A stretch of 38,236 bases of DNA, from NCBI RefSeq assembly GCF_900106745.1, contig NZ_FNNV01000033.1:1-38236 (forward strand). The letters are read 5' to 3'. Origin of the DNA: Paenibacillus sp. CF384. Its GTDB lineage: Bacteria > Bacillota > Bacilli > Paenibacillales > Paenibacillaceae. Both the position numbers and the translations under genes were made by a program. Every line of letters starts with the position of its first letter. Positions within the stretch are counted from its first letter, which is position 1. Shown one piece after another: positions 17,219 through 25,140 of the stretch. The notes beneath the pieces were generated by a model. It ran no database searches. It was given only the letters and a program-made list of their open reading frames with translations, and was not told where the DNA came from.

Positions 17219-18936
17219 TCAGCAGAATCGTTCATAAATGGAATGGTTTGCGTCTGAAGCCGAAGCTGTTCTTGTCTTATTTGTCGGTCATCATCATTCC
17301 GATATTGGTACTCGGCATCTACTCCTATTGGCAGTCCAAGCAGCTATTGAACACGCAAGCCGAGCAAGCATTAGACCGCAATGTGGATACGATGGCCGGC
17401 TATTTCAATTACAAGGCGGAATTGTACAATCATACGGCAAACATCATTCTAAACAACAGCAAGATCCAGCAGATCATTAGTACCCCCTATATGGACTATG
17501 TGAATTTGTACTACGACTTGAATCGATACTTCTACCCCAATTTCAACCAAATACGGATCGGCAACAAAGAAATTAACCAGCTAACCGTGTATACGGAGAA
17601 CGAGATGCCTGAGTCAGGATACGCCATTATGTCTGCTCGGCGACTGCCTTCGTTTGCTTGGTATAAGGAACTTGGACAAAATGATGTAAGGCCGGTATGG
17701 ATCAGGCACTCGTCGGAGCTGTACTTCATCAGTACGTTCCCGCGTCTGCTCGTGAATGGTCAGCGCGACCTGCTCGTCATGCAGATTGACATGAAAGATT
17801 TATTCGGACGAGTTGCCGAGCTGATGCCGGGAAACGGGGTCATCGTGACCAATGCCAAAGGCGGCATCCTCTATTCGAATTCCACTGAATCTGTAAAGGC
17901 ATTCGGATTGAACAGCTTAAATGATGCGGATATTATCCAAGCGAGAAGCGGGACGGTAGAAATCGACGATCAGAAATTACTTGTGCTGAAGAAACAAATT
18001 CCGGAGTCGGGCTGGTTGATCTACACCTATGTACCGGTCAAGAATGTGTCGTTGAACGCCGATAAGATTCTAACCGCAACGTCCATCGTCGCCGGGTCTT
18101 GTATCCTGCTTCTCCTTATCCTCATAACTGCGATGTCCAACAATCTCATGAAGCGGATTCATACGCTCGTCTCCTGGATGAAGCGGGTGGAAACCGGGGA
18201 GCTGGAGCTGCAGGTACACACGGGAGCCAAGGATGAAATCGGCGAGTTAATGATTCGGTTCGGGCATATGCTCAAGAGACTTAATGAGGTCATTCAAGAG
18301 TCCTATGCGAGCAAAATCATCCAGAAGGATGCCGAGCTGCGCGCGTTGCAAGCGCAAATCAATCCGCATTTCCTGTACAATACATTGTCGTTTGTCAATT
18401 GGAAGGCGCTGCGAAGCGAGGAGCATGATATTAGTCACATCGTCGTCTCGTTGTCGAAATTTTATCGAACGGCTCTGAACAAAGGCGGGCAAATTATTAC
18501 GGTCCGGGAAGAGCTTGAGAATATCAGGTCTTACTTGGAAATCGTGCTCATCATGAAAAATTACAGCTTCGATGTCGTGTATGAGATCGATGAACAGGTT
18601 TATGCGCATAAAATGATCAATCTCGTCTTGCAGCCGCTCGTAGAAAATGCGATCCAGCATGGCATTGATAAGAAAGACGAGGGCCGAGGCCAAATCAAAC
18701 TCATTGCTCGTATAGAGGCAGACACGGTCGTATTTACAGTAGAGGATAACGGATCGGGGATTTCGGAGGACATGATCGGAAATTTGCTTACGGTTCAGTC
18801 TTCCGGCTATGGCTTGAAAAACGTAAACGAACGGCTTCAGTTAAAGTTCGGAGACGATTACGGAATCACAATAAGCAGCACGATCGGTGAAGGTACGACT
18901 ATGAAAGTAACCATACCTCTATCGATGGAAGCATAA
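17215..18936 (+). CDS. Membrane sensor histidine kinase (YesM family)
   Basis: The 573-residue kinase has two membrane segments (about 19-40 and 287-310) flanking an external sensing domain of about 245 residues of Cache type. A HAMP linker follows, then the His_kinase domain with QINPHFLYNTL, in which His385 is the expected phosphoryl acceptor. The ATP-binding domain has NAIQHGI (N box), DNGSGIS (G1) and SSGYGLKNVNERL (G2). The family senses extracellular carbohydrate or cell-envelope signals and signals to YesN-type regulators. Its ATG overlaps the TGA of the regulator gene (ATGA), so the two proteins are made together. The order regulator-then-kinase is the reverse of that often seen. A terminator follows. 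Confidence 0.92.
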   Translation: MISRIVHKWNGLRLKPKLFLSYLSVIIIPILVLGIYSYWQSKQLLNTQAEQALDRNVDTMAGYFNYKAELYNHTANIILNNSKIQQIISTPYMDYVNLYYDLNRYFYPNFNQIRIGNKEINQLTVYTENEMPESGYAIMSARRLPSFAWYKELGQNDVRPVWIRHSSELYFISTFPRLLVNGQRDLLVMQIDMKDLFGRVAELMPGNGVIVTNAKGGILYSNSTESVKAFGLNSLNDADIIQARSGTVEIDDQKLLVLKKQIPESGWLIYTYVPVKNVSLNADKILTATSIVAGSCILLLLILITAMSNNLMKRIHTLVSWMKRVETGELELQVHTGAKDEIGELMIRFGHMLKRLNEVIQESYASKIIQKDAELRALQAQINPHFLYNTLSFVNWKALRSEEHDISHIVVSLSKFYRTALNKGGQIITVREELENIRSYLEIVLIMKNYSFDVVYEIDEQVYAHKMINLVLQPLVENAIQHGIDKKDEGRGQIKLIARIEADTVVFTVEDNGSGISEDMIGNLLTVQSSGYGLKNVNERLQLKFGDDYGITISSTIGEGTTMKVTIPLSMEA

Positions 18937-18955
18937 AAGTTGAAAAGCTTGCTGG

Positions 18956-18988
18956 CTCTGTACCTGATCTAGGGTACGGAGTTTTTTT
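18956..18988 (+). terminator. Terminator after the sensor kinase gene
   Basis: CTCTGTACC at 18956-18964 pairs with GGTACGGAG at 18973-18981 (one G-T pair), with an 8-base loop and a T7 run. It separates the two-component operon from the transporter operon. Confidence 0.85.
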
Positions 18989-19032
18989 ATAAAGTACGTA
19001 GAAAACTGATAAGGATCGAAGATATGTGATAA

Positions 19033-19060
19033 TTACGACCCTTGGGCCCGCTGTTATGAT
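19033..19060 (+). promoter_or_regulatory. Candidate promoter of the glycan transporter operon
   Basis: A good -10, TATGAT at 19055-19060, has only a weak -35 (TTACGA at 19033-19038, spacing 16). A weak -35 fits a promoter that needs an activator such as the adjacent YesN-type regulator. No clear AraC-type repeat was identified by eye. Confidence 0.4.
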
Positions 19061-19073
19061 AAGTACAAGTAAA

Positions 19074-19087
19074 TAAAAGCGCTGTCA
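19074..19087 (+). promoter_or_regulatory. Candidate cre site (CcpA) before the glycan transporter operon
   Basis: The sequence TAAAAGCGCTGTCA matches 13 of 14 positions of the cre consensus TGWAANCGNTNWCA. It is centred a little downstream of the predicted transcription start, the classic position for carbon catabolite repression of sugar-use operons. Confidence 0.6.
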
Positions 19088-19118
19088 TGACAACTGGTGC
19101 AAGGAGGTTAAGCCCGCA

Positions 19119-20060
19119 ATGGCTATCGCCGCTTCGACAAAAACGGCCGTTAAGAATCAGAAATGGAGCAATTGGAGAAAGTATCGCGTTCTGCTTCTGA
19201 TGCTGATACCCGGAATGATTTATTATGTTGTATTCAATTATTTTCCTATGTATGGTGTCGTTCTAGCTTTTAAGGATTACAGATTCATGGATGGGATTAT
19301 GGGAAGCCCGTGGGTTGGCCTTAAACATTTCGATAAGCTGTTCGCCGATCCCTATTTCTACACGGTACTCAAGAACACGCTCATCATTAGTTTCTACAAG
19401 CTGCTGTTCGGCTTTCCGGTTCCGATTATTTTCGCTTTGTTATTAAACGAAATTACGAATGTGAGATTCAAAAAAGTTGTTCAAACGGTGTCGTATTTAC
19501 CGCACTTCATCTCATGGGTTATACTCGGCGGTATTTTCTTCTCCATTCTTTCTTGGGAAGGGCCAATAAATACGCTTATCACCTTGTTCGGAGGCACCCC
19601 CAACCTGTATCTGGCCGATGCCCGATATTTCCGGACGGTGCTCGTCATCACCCATATCTTCCAAAGCTTCGGCTGGGGCTCCATTATTTATTTCGCGGCA
19701 TTGTCCGGCATCGATACGCAAATGTTCGAAGCGGCTGTTCTGGATGGCGCAGGTCGATTTAAGCGGATGTGGTACATTTCCATACCGATGATCGCTCCTG
19801 TCGTAGCGATCATGCTGATCCTATCCATGTCAGGTATATTGGATGCCGGATTCGACCAAATTTTCAATATGTACAATGTCAAAGTTTATAATGTGTCCGA
19901 CATCATTGATACGTACGTTTATCGAAAAGGATTGGTGGATATGAGTTACAGCTATGCTACGGCGGTCGGATTGTTCAAGTCCATCATCGCGCTCATCCTC
20001 ATCTTTGTCGTAAACAAGATTGTCAAAATGATCGGTCAGAAAGACAGCGCGATATGGTAA
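19119..20060 (+). CDS. Sugar ABC transporter permease (LplB type)
   Basis: This 313-residue inner component has about six membrane segments, the first at about residues 23-45 (VLLLMLIPGMIYYVVFNYF). The cytoplasmic EAA loop reads EAAVLDGAGRFKRMWYISIP, the contact site for the ATPase. It belongs to the carbohydrate uptake CUT1 class, LplB subgroup, which usually imports oligosaccharides or glycoconjugates in Paenibacillus relatives. AAGGAGG lies at 19101-19107. It is the first gene of the transporter operon; no ATPase gene is nearby, so a shared MsmX-like ATPase elsewhere is expected. Confidence 0.92.
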   Translation: MAIAASTKTAVKNQKWSNWRKYRVLLLMLIPGMIYYVVFNYFPMYGVVLAFKDYRFMDGIMGSPWVGLKHFDKLFADPYFYTVLKNTLIISFYKLLFGFPVPIIFALLLNEITNVRFKKVVQTVSYLPHFISWVILGGIFFSILSWEGPINTLITLFGGTPNLYLADARYFRTVLVITHIFQSFGWGSIIYFAALSGIDTQMFEAAVLDGAGRFKRMWYISIPMIAPVVAIMLILSMSGILDAGFDQIFNMYNVKVYNVSDIIDTYVYRKGLVDMSYSYATAVGLFKSIIALILIFVVNKIVKMIGQKDSAIW

Positions 20061-20088
20061 ATGTACGTTTGGTTGGAGGTGCTTCGTT

Positions 20089-20985
20089 GTGATTGCCGTG
20101 AAGAAGACGCCGGGCGAAAAAAGCTTCGACGTCATCCTATATCTGTTCATGTTGGTATTATTGGTGCTTACGCTTTATCCTTTCTGGACGCAAGTGATCA
20201 TTTCGATGGATGGCGGAGGAGCGAAGAGCACAGCATACGCTTCGGGACTCGTGTTATATCCGGCCAAGTTCACGCTTGAAAGCTATAAGCTGGCTTTTCA
20301 TTACGATGCTTTATGGTACGGGTATAAAAATACCGTTGTGCGTACCGTGCTTGGCGTAGCTTTGGCGGTGGTGTTCACTTCTTTAACCGCGTATCCGCTG
20401 GCGAAGAAGGACTTGCCGATGAATCGCGTGTTTACCGGGATCATCTTGTTCACGATGCTGTTTGGCGGCGGACTGATTCCGTCCTACCTATTGATTAAAG
20501 GACTCGGCATGTATAACACGATCTGGGCGCTTGTCGTGCCGGGTATGATCAGCGCGTTTAACGTGCTCATCATCCGCAATTTCTTCCGCTCTCTGCCGGA
20601 AGAGCTTGAGGAATCCGCTCGCGTCGACGGAGCCGGATATGTGAGGATCTTCTTGCAGATCGTGATTCCGCTATCCAAACCGGTACTCGCAACGATTGCC
20701 TTGTGGGTCGCAGTAGGTCATTGGAATGCATGGTTCGATAGTTTGATCTACATCTCAGATCCGAATCACCAAGTGCTTCAGGTCATCTTGCGCAAAATCA
20801 TTATTGACAACAATACGTCAGGCTTGATGCTGGCCCAGCAAAATCTAACCCATCATTCCGAATTCTCCGGCAGGCAGCTTCAAGCGACAATGATTATGTT
20901 CTCGATTATTCCGATGCTGGTTATCTATCCATTCGTACAGAAGTATTTCGTAACGGGCGTTATGGTCGGTGCTGTTAAAGGGTAA
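20089..20985 (+). CDS. Sugar ABC transporter permease (YtcP/LplC type)
   Basis: The 298-residue protein is the second CUT1 permease. It has six predicted membrane segments, beginning with ILYLFMLVLLVLTLYPFW (about 16-33), and an EAA loop (ELEESARVDGAGYVRIFLQI). The long-loop form and the C-terminal MVGAVKG ending are typical of the YtcP/LplC subgroup. The start is the GTG at 20089, with GGAGGTG eight bases upstream. It forms the membrane channel together with the preceding permease, 28 bases away. Confidence 0.92.
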   Translation: MIAVKKTPGEKSFDVILYLFMLVLLVLTLYPFWTQVIISMDGGGAKSTAYASGLVLYPAKFTLESYKLAFHYDALWYGYKNTVVRTVLGVALAVVFTSLTAYPLAKKDLPMNRVFTGIILFTMLFGGGLIPSYLLIKGLGMYNTIWALVVPGMISAFNVLIIRNFFRSLPEELEESARVDGAGYVRIFLQIVIPLSKPVLATIALWVAVGHWNAWFDSLIYISDPNHQVLQVILRKIIIDNNTSGLMLAQQNLTHHSEFSGRQLQATMIMFSIIPMLVIYPFVQKYFVTGVMVGAVKG

Positions 20986-20987
20986 TC

Positions 20988-21004
20988 CCGCATCATGCGG
21001 ATGT
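20988..21004 (+). other. Short stem-loop between permease and binding-protein genes
   Basis: CCGCAT and ATGCGG form a tight dyad around one base just after the permease stop. There is no T-run. It may protect or separate transcript segments, as binding-protein genes are often expressed above permeases. Weak evidence. Confidence 0.25.
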
Positions 21005-21052
21005 AGCCGTTAATAGATAGATAGATACAAATCATGGGAAGGGTTGATTGTG

Positions 21053-22708
21053 ATGATGAACAAGAAATTTAAAGTGCTGGTTTATGGAGGCGCAAGTATT
21101 TCTTTGCTGGCGAGTTTGTTGGCAGGCTGCGGCACGAGCAACAACAACAGCAGTGGCAACGTCAACAGCAGCAACAACAGCCAGGCCTCGGATTCATCGT
21201 CGAACAATGCAGCGGCGTCGAATTCGGCAACTACGGAAGATAAACCGGATCATCTGACCTTCTGGGCGTACTATCCGGATCAAAACAAGGTGGATTCACC
21301 TGGGGTAACCGCACTTGCTAAAAAATTCAATGCTGAGATAGAGCTCGTTCCGACAAGCGGCGACACGTACAAAGAAGATGTAAACTTGAAAATCGCTTCC
21401 GGCAACATTCCGGACTGGATTAAAGAACCGGCTCCGACAGATTATATGAAGTTTGTCGATCAAGGTGTCGTTGCGGAAATTCCGCAAGATATGATCGAGA
21501 AGTATATGCCGAAATACGTAGAGTGGATCAAGCGCTTCATCGATAAAGACGATCCGTTCAAATACGTTCGGGTAAACGGTAAAATTTATGGTTTGCCGGG
21601 CATTTGGGATATCGGTATCGACGGCCAACAGCTGGGATTCCGCGAAGATTGGCTCAAGAAGGTAGGCATTAACAAAATTCCGGAAACGATCGAAGAAGAG
21701 GAAGCCGCTCTTACGAAATTCCGTAATGACGATCCGGACGGAAACGGCAAGAAAGATACTTACGGAATTACCGCTACTGCGGAATCGCTGGACATGATGT
21801 TTAGTTCCGTATTCGGTGCCTATGACGCTTATCCGGGTATCTTCCGCGAGAAAGACGGGAAAATCGTGCGCGGCGAAATCGAGCCTGGCGCTAAACAAGC
21901 TTTGACTACGCTTAATCGTTGGTACGCAAACGGCCTGATCGATCCGGAGTTCGTCGTGAATAAAGGCAACAATTTCGAGGATAAAATGTTAACCGGAAAA
22001 GCCGGCGCAGCGGATTACTACTGGTGGGTCTATTATCCGGGCAATGCCTTCCTTGGAGGCGAAACGTGGTATGACAAGCTTCACAAAGTAGATCCAAACT
22101 TCAAATGGCTGACTGAGGGCGGCATTAAAGGACCGGAGGGCAAATTCGGTATTTCCCAATCCTCTCCGAACAATGCATCCGGCCTGATGTTCGGCAAGCA
22201 GCTTGCGGATGACCAAGAGAAATTAGGCAAGTATCTGCAGATTTTCGAAGCGACTCAGTTTGAACCGGAATTCTATGAACTGCTCAACTTTGGGGTAAAA
22301 GGTACGCATTGGCAGCTGAACGAACATGGCGTTGTCGAGTATATTGCTCCTTATGATAATGAGGATGAGCGCAAGAAGCTCGGAATCGCCGGCGGCTATT
22401 CGATGGCTGGATCGTTTAACGACTATGACTTCCAAACGTCGTATACGGCGGATAAAGATCTTCGCCCAATTGCACAAGAAGCAAGAGCAAAAGGCGTCAA
22501 AGTATATGACATCCTGAACGCTTACCAGAAACCGCTTTATAACGAAAACAAAGACCAGCTTACTCAGTTCACGCTGCAATCCTATATCGATTTCATTACG
22601 GGCAAAAAGCCAATTGACGATTTCGATAAATTCGTTGAAGATTGGAACAAAATGGGCGGAGAGAAAGTGATGACGGAAGCTCAGCAAGTGTACGATCAGC
22701 ACAAATAA
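21053..22708 (+). CDS. Lipoprotein solute-binding protein of the glycan ABC transporter (LplA type)
   Basis: This is a 551-residue extracellular binding protein. A lipoprotein signal ends in the lipobox SLLAGC, so Cys26 would be lipidated and anchor it to the outer face of the membrane. A Ser/Asn-rich linker (about 27-62) is followed by the binding fold starting PDHLTFWAYYPDQNK. The length fits the large CUT1 binding proteins used for oligosaccharides. ATG at 21053 is chosen: GGGAAGGG lies nine bases upstream, while the in-frame TTG at 21044 and GTG at 21050 are too close. It should deliver glycan fragments to the two permeases. A terminator-like hairpin after it would make it more abundant than the downstream enzymes. 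Confidence 0.93.
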   Translation: MMNKKFKVLVYGGASISLLASLLAGCGTSNNNSSGNVNSSNNSQASDSSSNNAAASNSATTEDKPDHLTFWAYYPDQNKVDSPGVTALAKKFNAEIELVPTSGDTYKEDVNLKIASGNIPDWIKEPAPTDYMKFVDQGVVAEIPQDMIEKYMPKYVEWIKRFIDKDDPFKYVRVNGKIYGLPGIWDIGIDGQQLGFREDWLKKVGINKIPETIEEEEAALTKFRNDDPDGNGKKDTYGITATAESLDMMFSSVFGAYDAYPGIFREKDGKIVRGEIEPGAKQALTTLNRWYANGLIDPEFVVNKGNNFEDKMLTGKAGAADYYWWVYYPGNAFLGGETWYDKLHKVDPNFKWLTEGGIKGPEGKFGISQSSPNNASGLMFGKQLADDQEKLGKYLQIFEATQFEPEFYELLNFGVKGTHWQLNEHGVVEYIAPYDNEDERKKLGIAGGYSMAGSFNDYDFQTSYTADKDLRPIAQEARAKGVKVYDILNAYQKPLYNENKDQLTQFTLQSYIDFITGKKPIDDFDKFVEDWNKMGGEKVMTEAQQVYDQHK

Positions 22709-22723
22709 AGTTCATGAAGGTTG

Positions 22724-22760
22724 AACGGGCATCGGGGTTCCGGTGTCCGTTTCTCTATTT
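22724..22760 (+). terminator. Hairpin between the importer and the hydrolase genes (partial terminator/attenuator)
   Basis: AACGGGCATCGG at 22724-22735 pairs with CCGGTGTCCGTT at 22740-22751 (12 bp with two G-T pairs) around a GGTT loop, followed by TCTCTATTT. The T-tract is imperfect, so partial read-through into the hydrolase genes is likely, giving high importer and lower enzyme levels. Confidence 0.6.
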
Positions 22761-22776
22761 ATCGGGAGGAGAATGG

Positions 22777-25140
22777 ATGATGAGAATCAATGCAGGCGCA
22801 TGCACTGTTGTACTGAATGACAGAGGAGAAGTTACGAGCTTGACCTCAGCGGCATCAAGCAAGACCTATACGAACACGAGTTACGCGGCTCCGCTCCTTC
22901 GAATTTCGATTAACGGTCAGGTTGAACGTCCTGTTTCCGCTCAATATGGGGACGCTACCGCGATATTCCATTTCGGAGACTCCGGCGTGAAGGCAGAGGT
23001 TGAGGTCGTAAACAAAGAGAGCTATGTCACATTCGAATTGAAACAACTATCCGGCGATGGAGTAGATGCAGTCATTTGGGGTCCGTTCTTAACGTCTTTG
23101 TCTGAGTCGATTGGCGAGTCTGTCGGCGTTGTTCACGATGGCGAGTTTGCCATCGGAATCCAAGCCCTTAACTGGAAAACAATTGGCGGTTGGCCTGTCG
23201 AACTGGAGAACCTCGCATTCGCCAATCAACCGTATGAAGATAGCAAGTTTGAATACGACAAGAGCACGGCATGGCCGATAAGCGAAGGAAGTCTGTTACA
23301 GGCCTATACGCGCGATCGCACGAAGCCTGCGCGTCGTCCGGCGTGGAATTTGAAAGAAGTCGAAGTGCCTGCACTAACGGGAGAAGACGCACAAATTTGC
23401 GGATCCAAAATCGCGTTGTTCGGCTGTGCGGCAAGTGAAGTGCTGGAAACAATCGAGGCGATTGAGCTTGGCGAAGGGCTGCCGCATCCGATGATTGACG
23501 GCGTCTGGGGTAAGAAGTCACCTGCGGCGACGCAGTCTTATTTGATTACGGACTTCTCGGAGTCCTCCATCGAACAAGCTGTGGAATATACGAAGCAAGC
23601 AGGTCTGAATTACGTGTACCACCCGGATCCATTCACGCAGTGGGGACACTTTGTACTGAAGCCGGGAAGCTTCCCGAATGGTGATATGGGGATGAGAGCT
23701 TGCGTTGAGCTCGCTGCAGATGAAGGCGTTAAGGTCGGCGTACATACACTTTCCAACTTTACGACGCTAAATGACTCGTATGTGACGCCAATACCGGATC
23801 AACGGCTTCAAACGGTTGGTGTTGCGCGACTTGTAGAGCCGATTGATGCTTCGATGATCGAATTGACGGTCGACGATCCCGAGCCGTTTCGGGTTAGTTT
23901 GTTCCGCCAAACGGTAAGCATGGGTAGTGAGTTGATCGAATACGAGGCCGTTTCGTCGGCGGCTCCGTGGAAATTACTAGGCGTTAAGCGAGGCGCGAAC
24001 GGTACATCAGCTATAGCACATGAGAGCGGTTCTGTTATAAGCCGGTTGTGGGATCATCCCTATGACGTTGTGTTCCCGAACATCGAGCTTCAGGAAGAAT
24101 ATAGTTTGAGAATTGCAGAGTTGTTCCAGAAGACGGGACTACGACAAATCTCATTCGACGGACTCGAGGGTTGTTATGCGACCGGTCATGACGATTACGG
24201 GGTGAATCGCTTCGTCAAGCGCATTTACGATGGCTGGAATGAAGAAGTCATTAACGATGCCAGTATCGTCGTCCCGAATTATTTATGGCATGTATTTACG
24301 CGTTTCAATTGGGGCGAGCCATGGGGCGTGTCGACTCGCGAAGGCCAGCTGGAATGGCGATTAAGCAATCAACGATATTTCGTTCGTAACTTTATCCCGT
24401 CCATGCTTGGTTGGTTTCTCGTTCGATCTGCTTCGGATCGGTTTGAAGCAACATCACCTGATGAAATCGAGTGGGTACTCTCGAAGGCGGCTGGCTTCAA
24501 TGCCGGCTTCGCGCTCTCGGCTGATCAGGCGGTACTGAAGCGCAACGGTAATATTGATGTCCTTCTGGATACGGTTAAGCAATGGGAAACGGCTCGTCAT
24601 GCCGGTGCGTTTACGCCTGCGCAGCAAGAGCGAATGCGTGATCCGAAGAGCGACTGGCATTTGGAACCTTTAGAAGATGGAAGCTGGGAGTTGTACCCTG
24701 TTCATATTTCGAATCCGCTCGTCTGTAGTACGGAAGAGCTGCAGCCCGGTCAGCCGGGTGGCTCGGATTGGGCATTTTACAATAAGTTCTCGGAGCAGCC
24801 GCTGCGATTGTGCCTGCGAGTAACGCCTTCGTATGGCAACGTGGACGCATCGGTAAAACGGCCAACCTTCTATACAGGCGGGGAGTACATGACATTCGAC
24901 ACCGAGGTGCACGCGAATCAGTATCTGGTGTGCGACGGAGATCGAACCGGGAACATTTACGATATGAACTGGAACTTAATTCGAACGGTTGAAGCATCTG
25001 CAGATGCGCCGATTGTTCGGAAAGGCGGACAGACGGTGTCTTTCAGCTGCAAGTTTGAAGGCGATCCTAAGCCGGTGGTGAGTGTCAAAGTGATTACTTG
25101 GGGCGAGCCGGAATCCGTTCGTAGAGGGGCTACACGATGA
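22777..25140 (+). CDS. Unrecognised putative glycoside hydrolase, 787 residues, cytoplasmic
   Basis: I do not recognise a characterised family. The first 250 residues look like a beta-sandwich (FELKQLSGDGVDAVIWGPF). From about 270 the pattern is that of a (beta/alpha)-barrel: QAGLNYVYHPDPFTQWGHF, then AADEGVKVGVHTLSNF, then LRQISFDGLEG. The strand-end Asp461 in FDGLEG, with Glu464 nearby, is a candidate catalytic site by analogy with other barrel hydrolases. The C-terminal 150 residues again look beta-rich. There is no signal peptide, so it should act inside the cell. The start follows GGGAGGAG at 22764-22771 (ATG 22777 or 22780); a longer open frame from 22642 overlaps the binding-protein gene and is not used. 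Its stop overlaps the ATG of the GH101 gene (ATGA), so the two are translated together and probably act on the same glycan. Confidence 0.7.
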   Translation: MMRINAGACTVVLNDRGEVTSLTSAASSKTYTNTSYAAPLLRISINGQVERPVSAQYGDATAIFHFGDSGVKAEVEVVNKESYVTFELKQLSGDGVDAVIWGPFLTSLSESIGESVGVVHDGEFAIGIQALNWKTIGGWPVELENLAFANQPYEDSKFEYDKSTAWPISEGSLLQAYTRDRTKPARRPAWNLKEVEVPALTGEDAQICGSKIALFGCAASEVLETIEAIELGEGLPHPMIDGVWGKKSPAATQSYLITDFSESSIEQAVEYTKQAGLNYVYHPDPFTQWGHFVLKPGSFPNGDMGMRACVELAADEGVKVGVHTLSNFTTLNDSYVTPIPDQRLQTVGVARLVEPIDASMIELTVDDPEPFRVSLFRQTVSMGSELIEYEAVSSAAPWKLLGVKRGANGTSAIAHESGSVISRLWDHPYDVVFPNIELQEEYSLRIAELFQKTGLRQISFDGLEGCYATGHDDYGVNRFVKRIYDGWNEEVINDASIVVPNYLWHVFTRFNWGEPWGVSTREGQLEWRLSNQRYFVRNFIPSMLGWFLVRSASDRFEATSPDEIEWVLSKAAGFNAGFALSADQAVLKRNGNIDVLLDTVKQWETARHAGAFTPAQQERMRDPKSDWHLEPLEDGSWELYPVHISNPLVCSTEELQPGQPGGSDWAFYNKFSEQPLRLCLRVTPSYGNVDASVKRPTFYTGGEYMTFDTEVHANQYLVCDGDRTGNIYDMNWNLIRTVEASADAPIVRKGGQTVSFSCKFEGDPKPVVSVKVITWGEPESVRRGATR

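Noticed and set aside
22642..22776. Longer start for the 787-residue protein
   Set aside because: It would overlap the binding-protein gene and span the hairpin; a GGGAGGAG site marks the later start.
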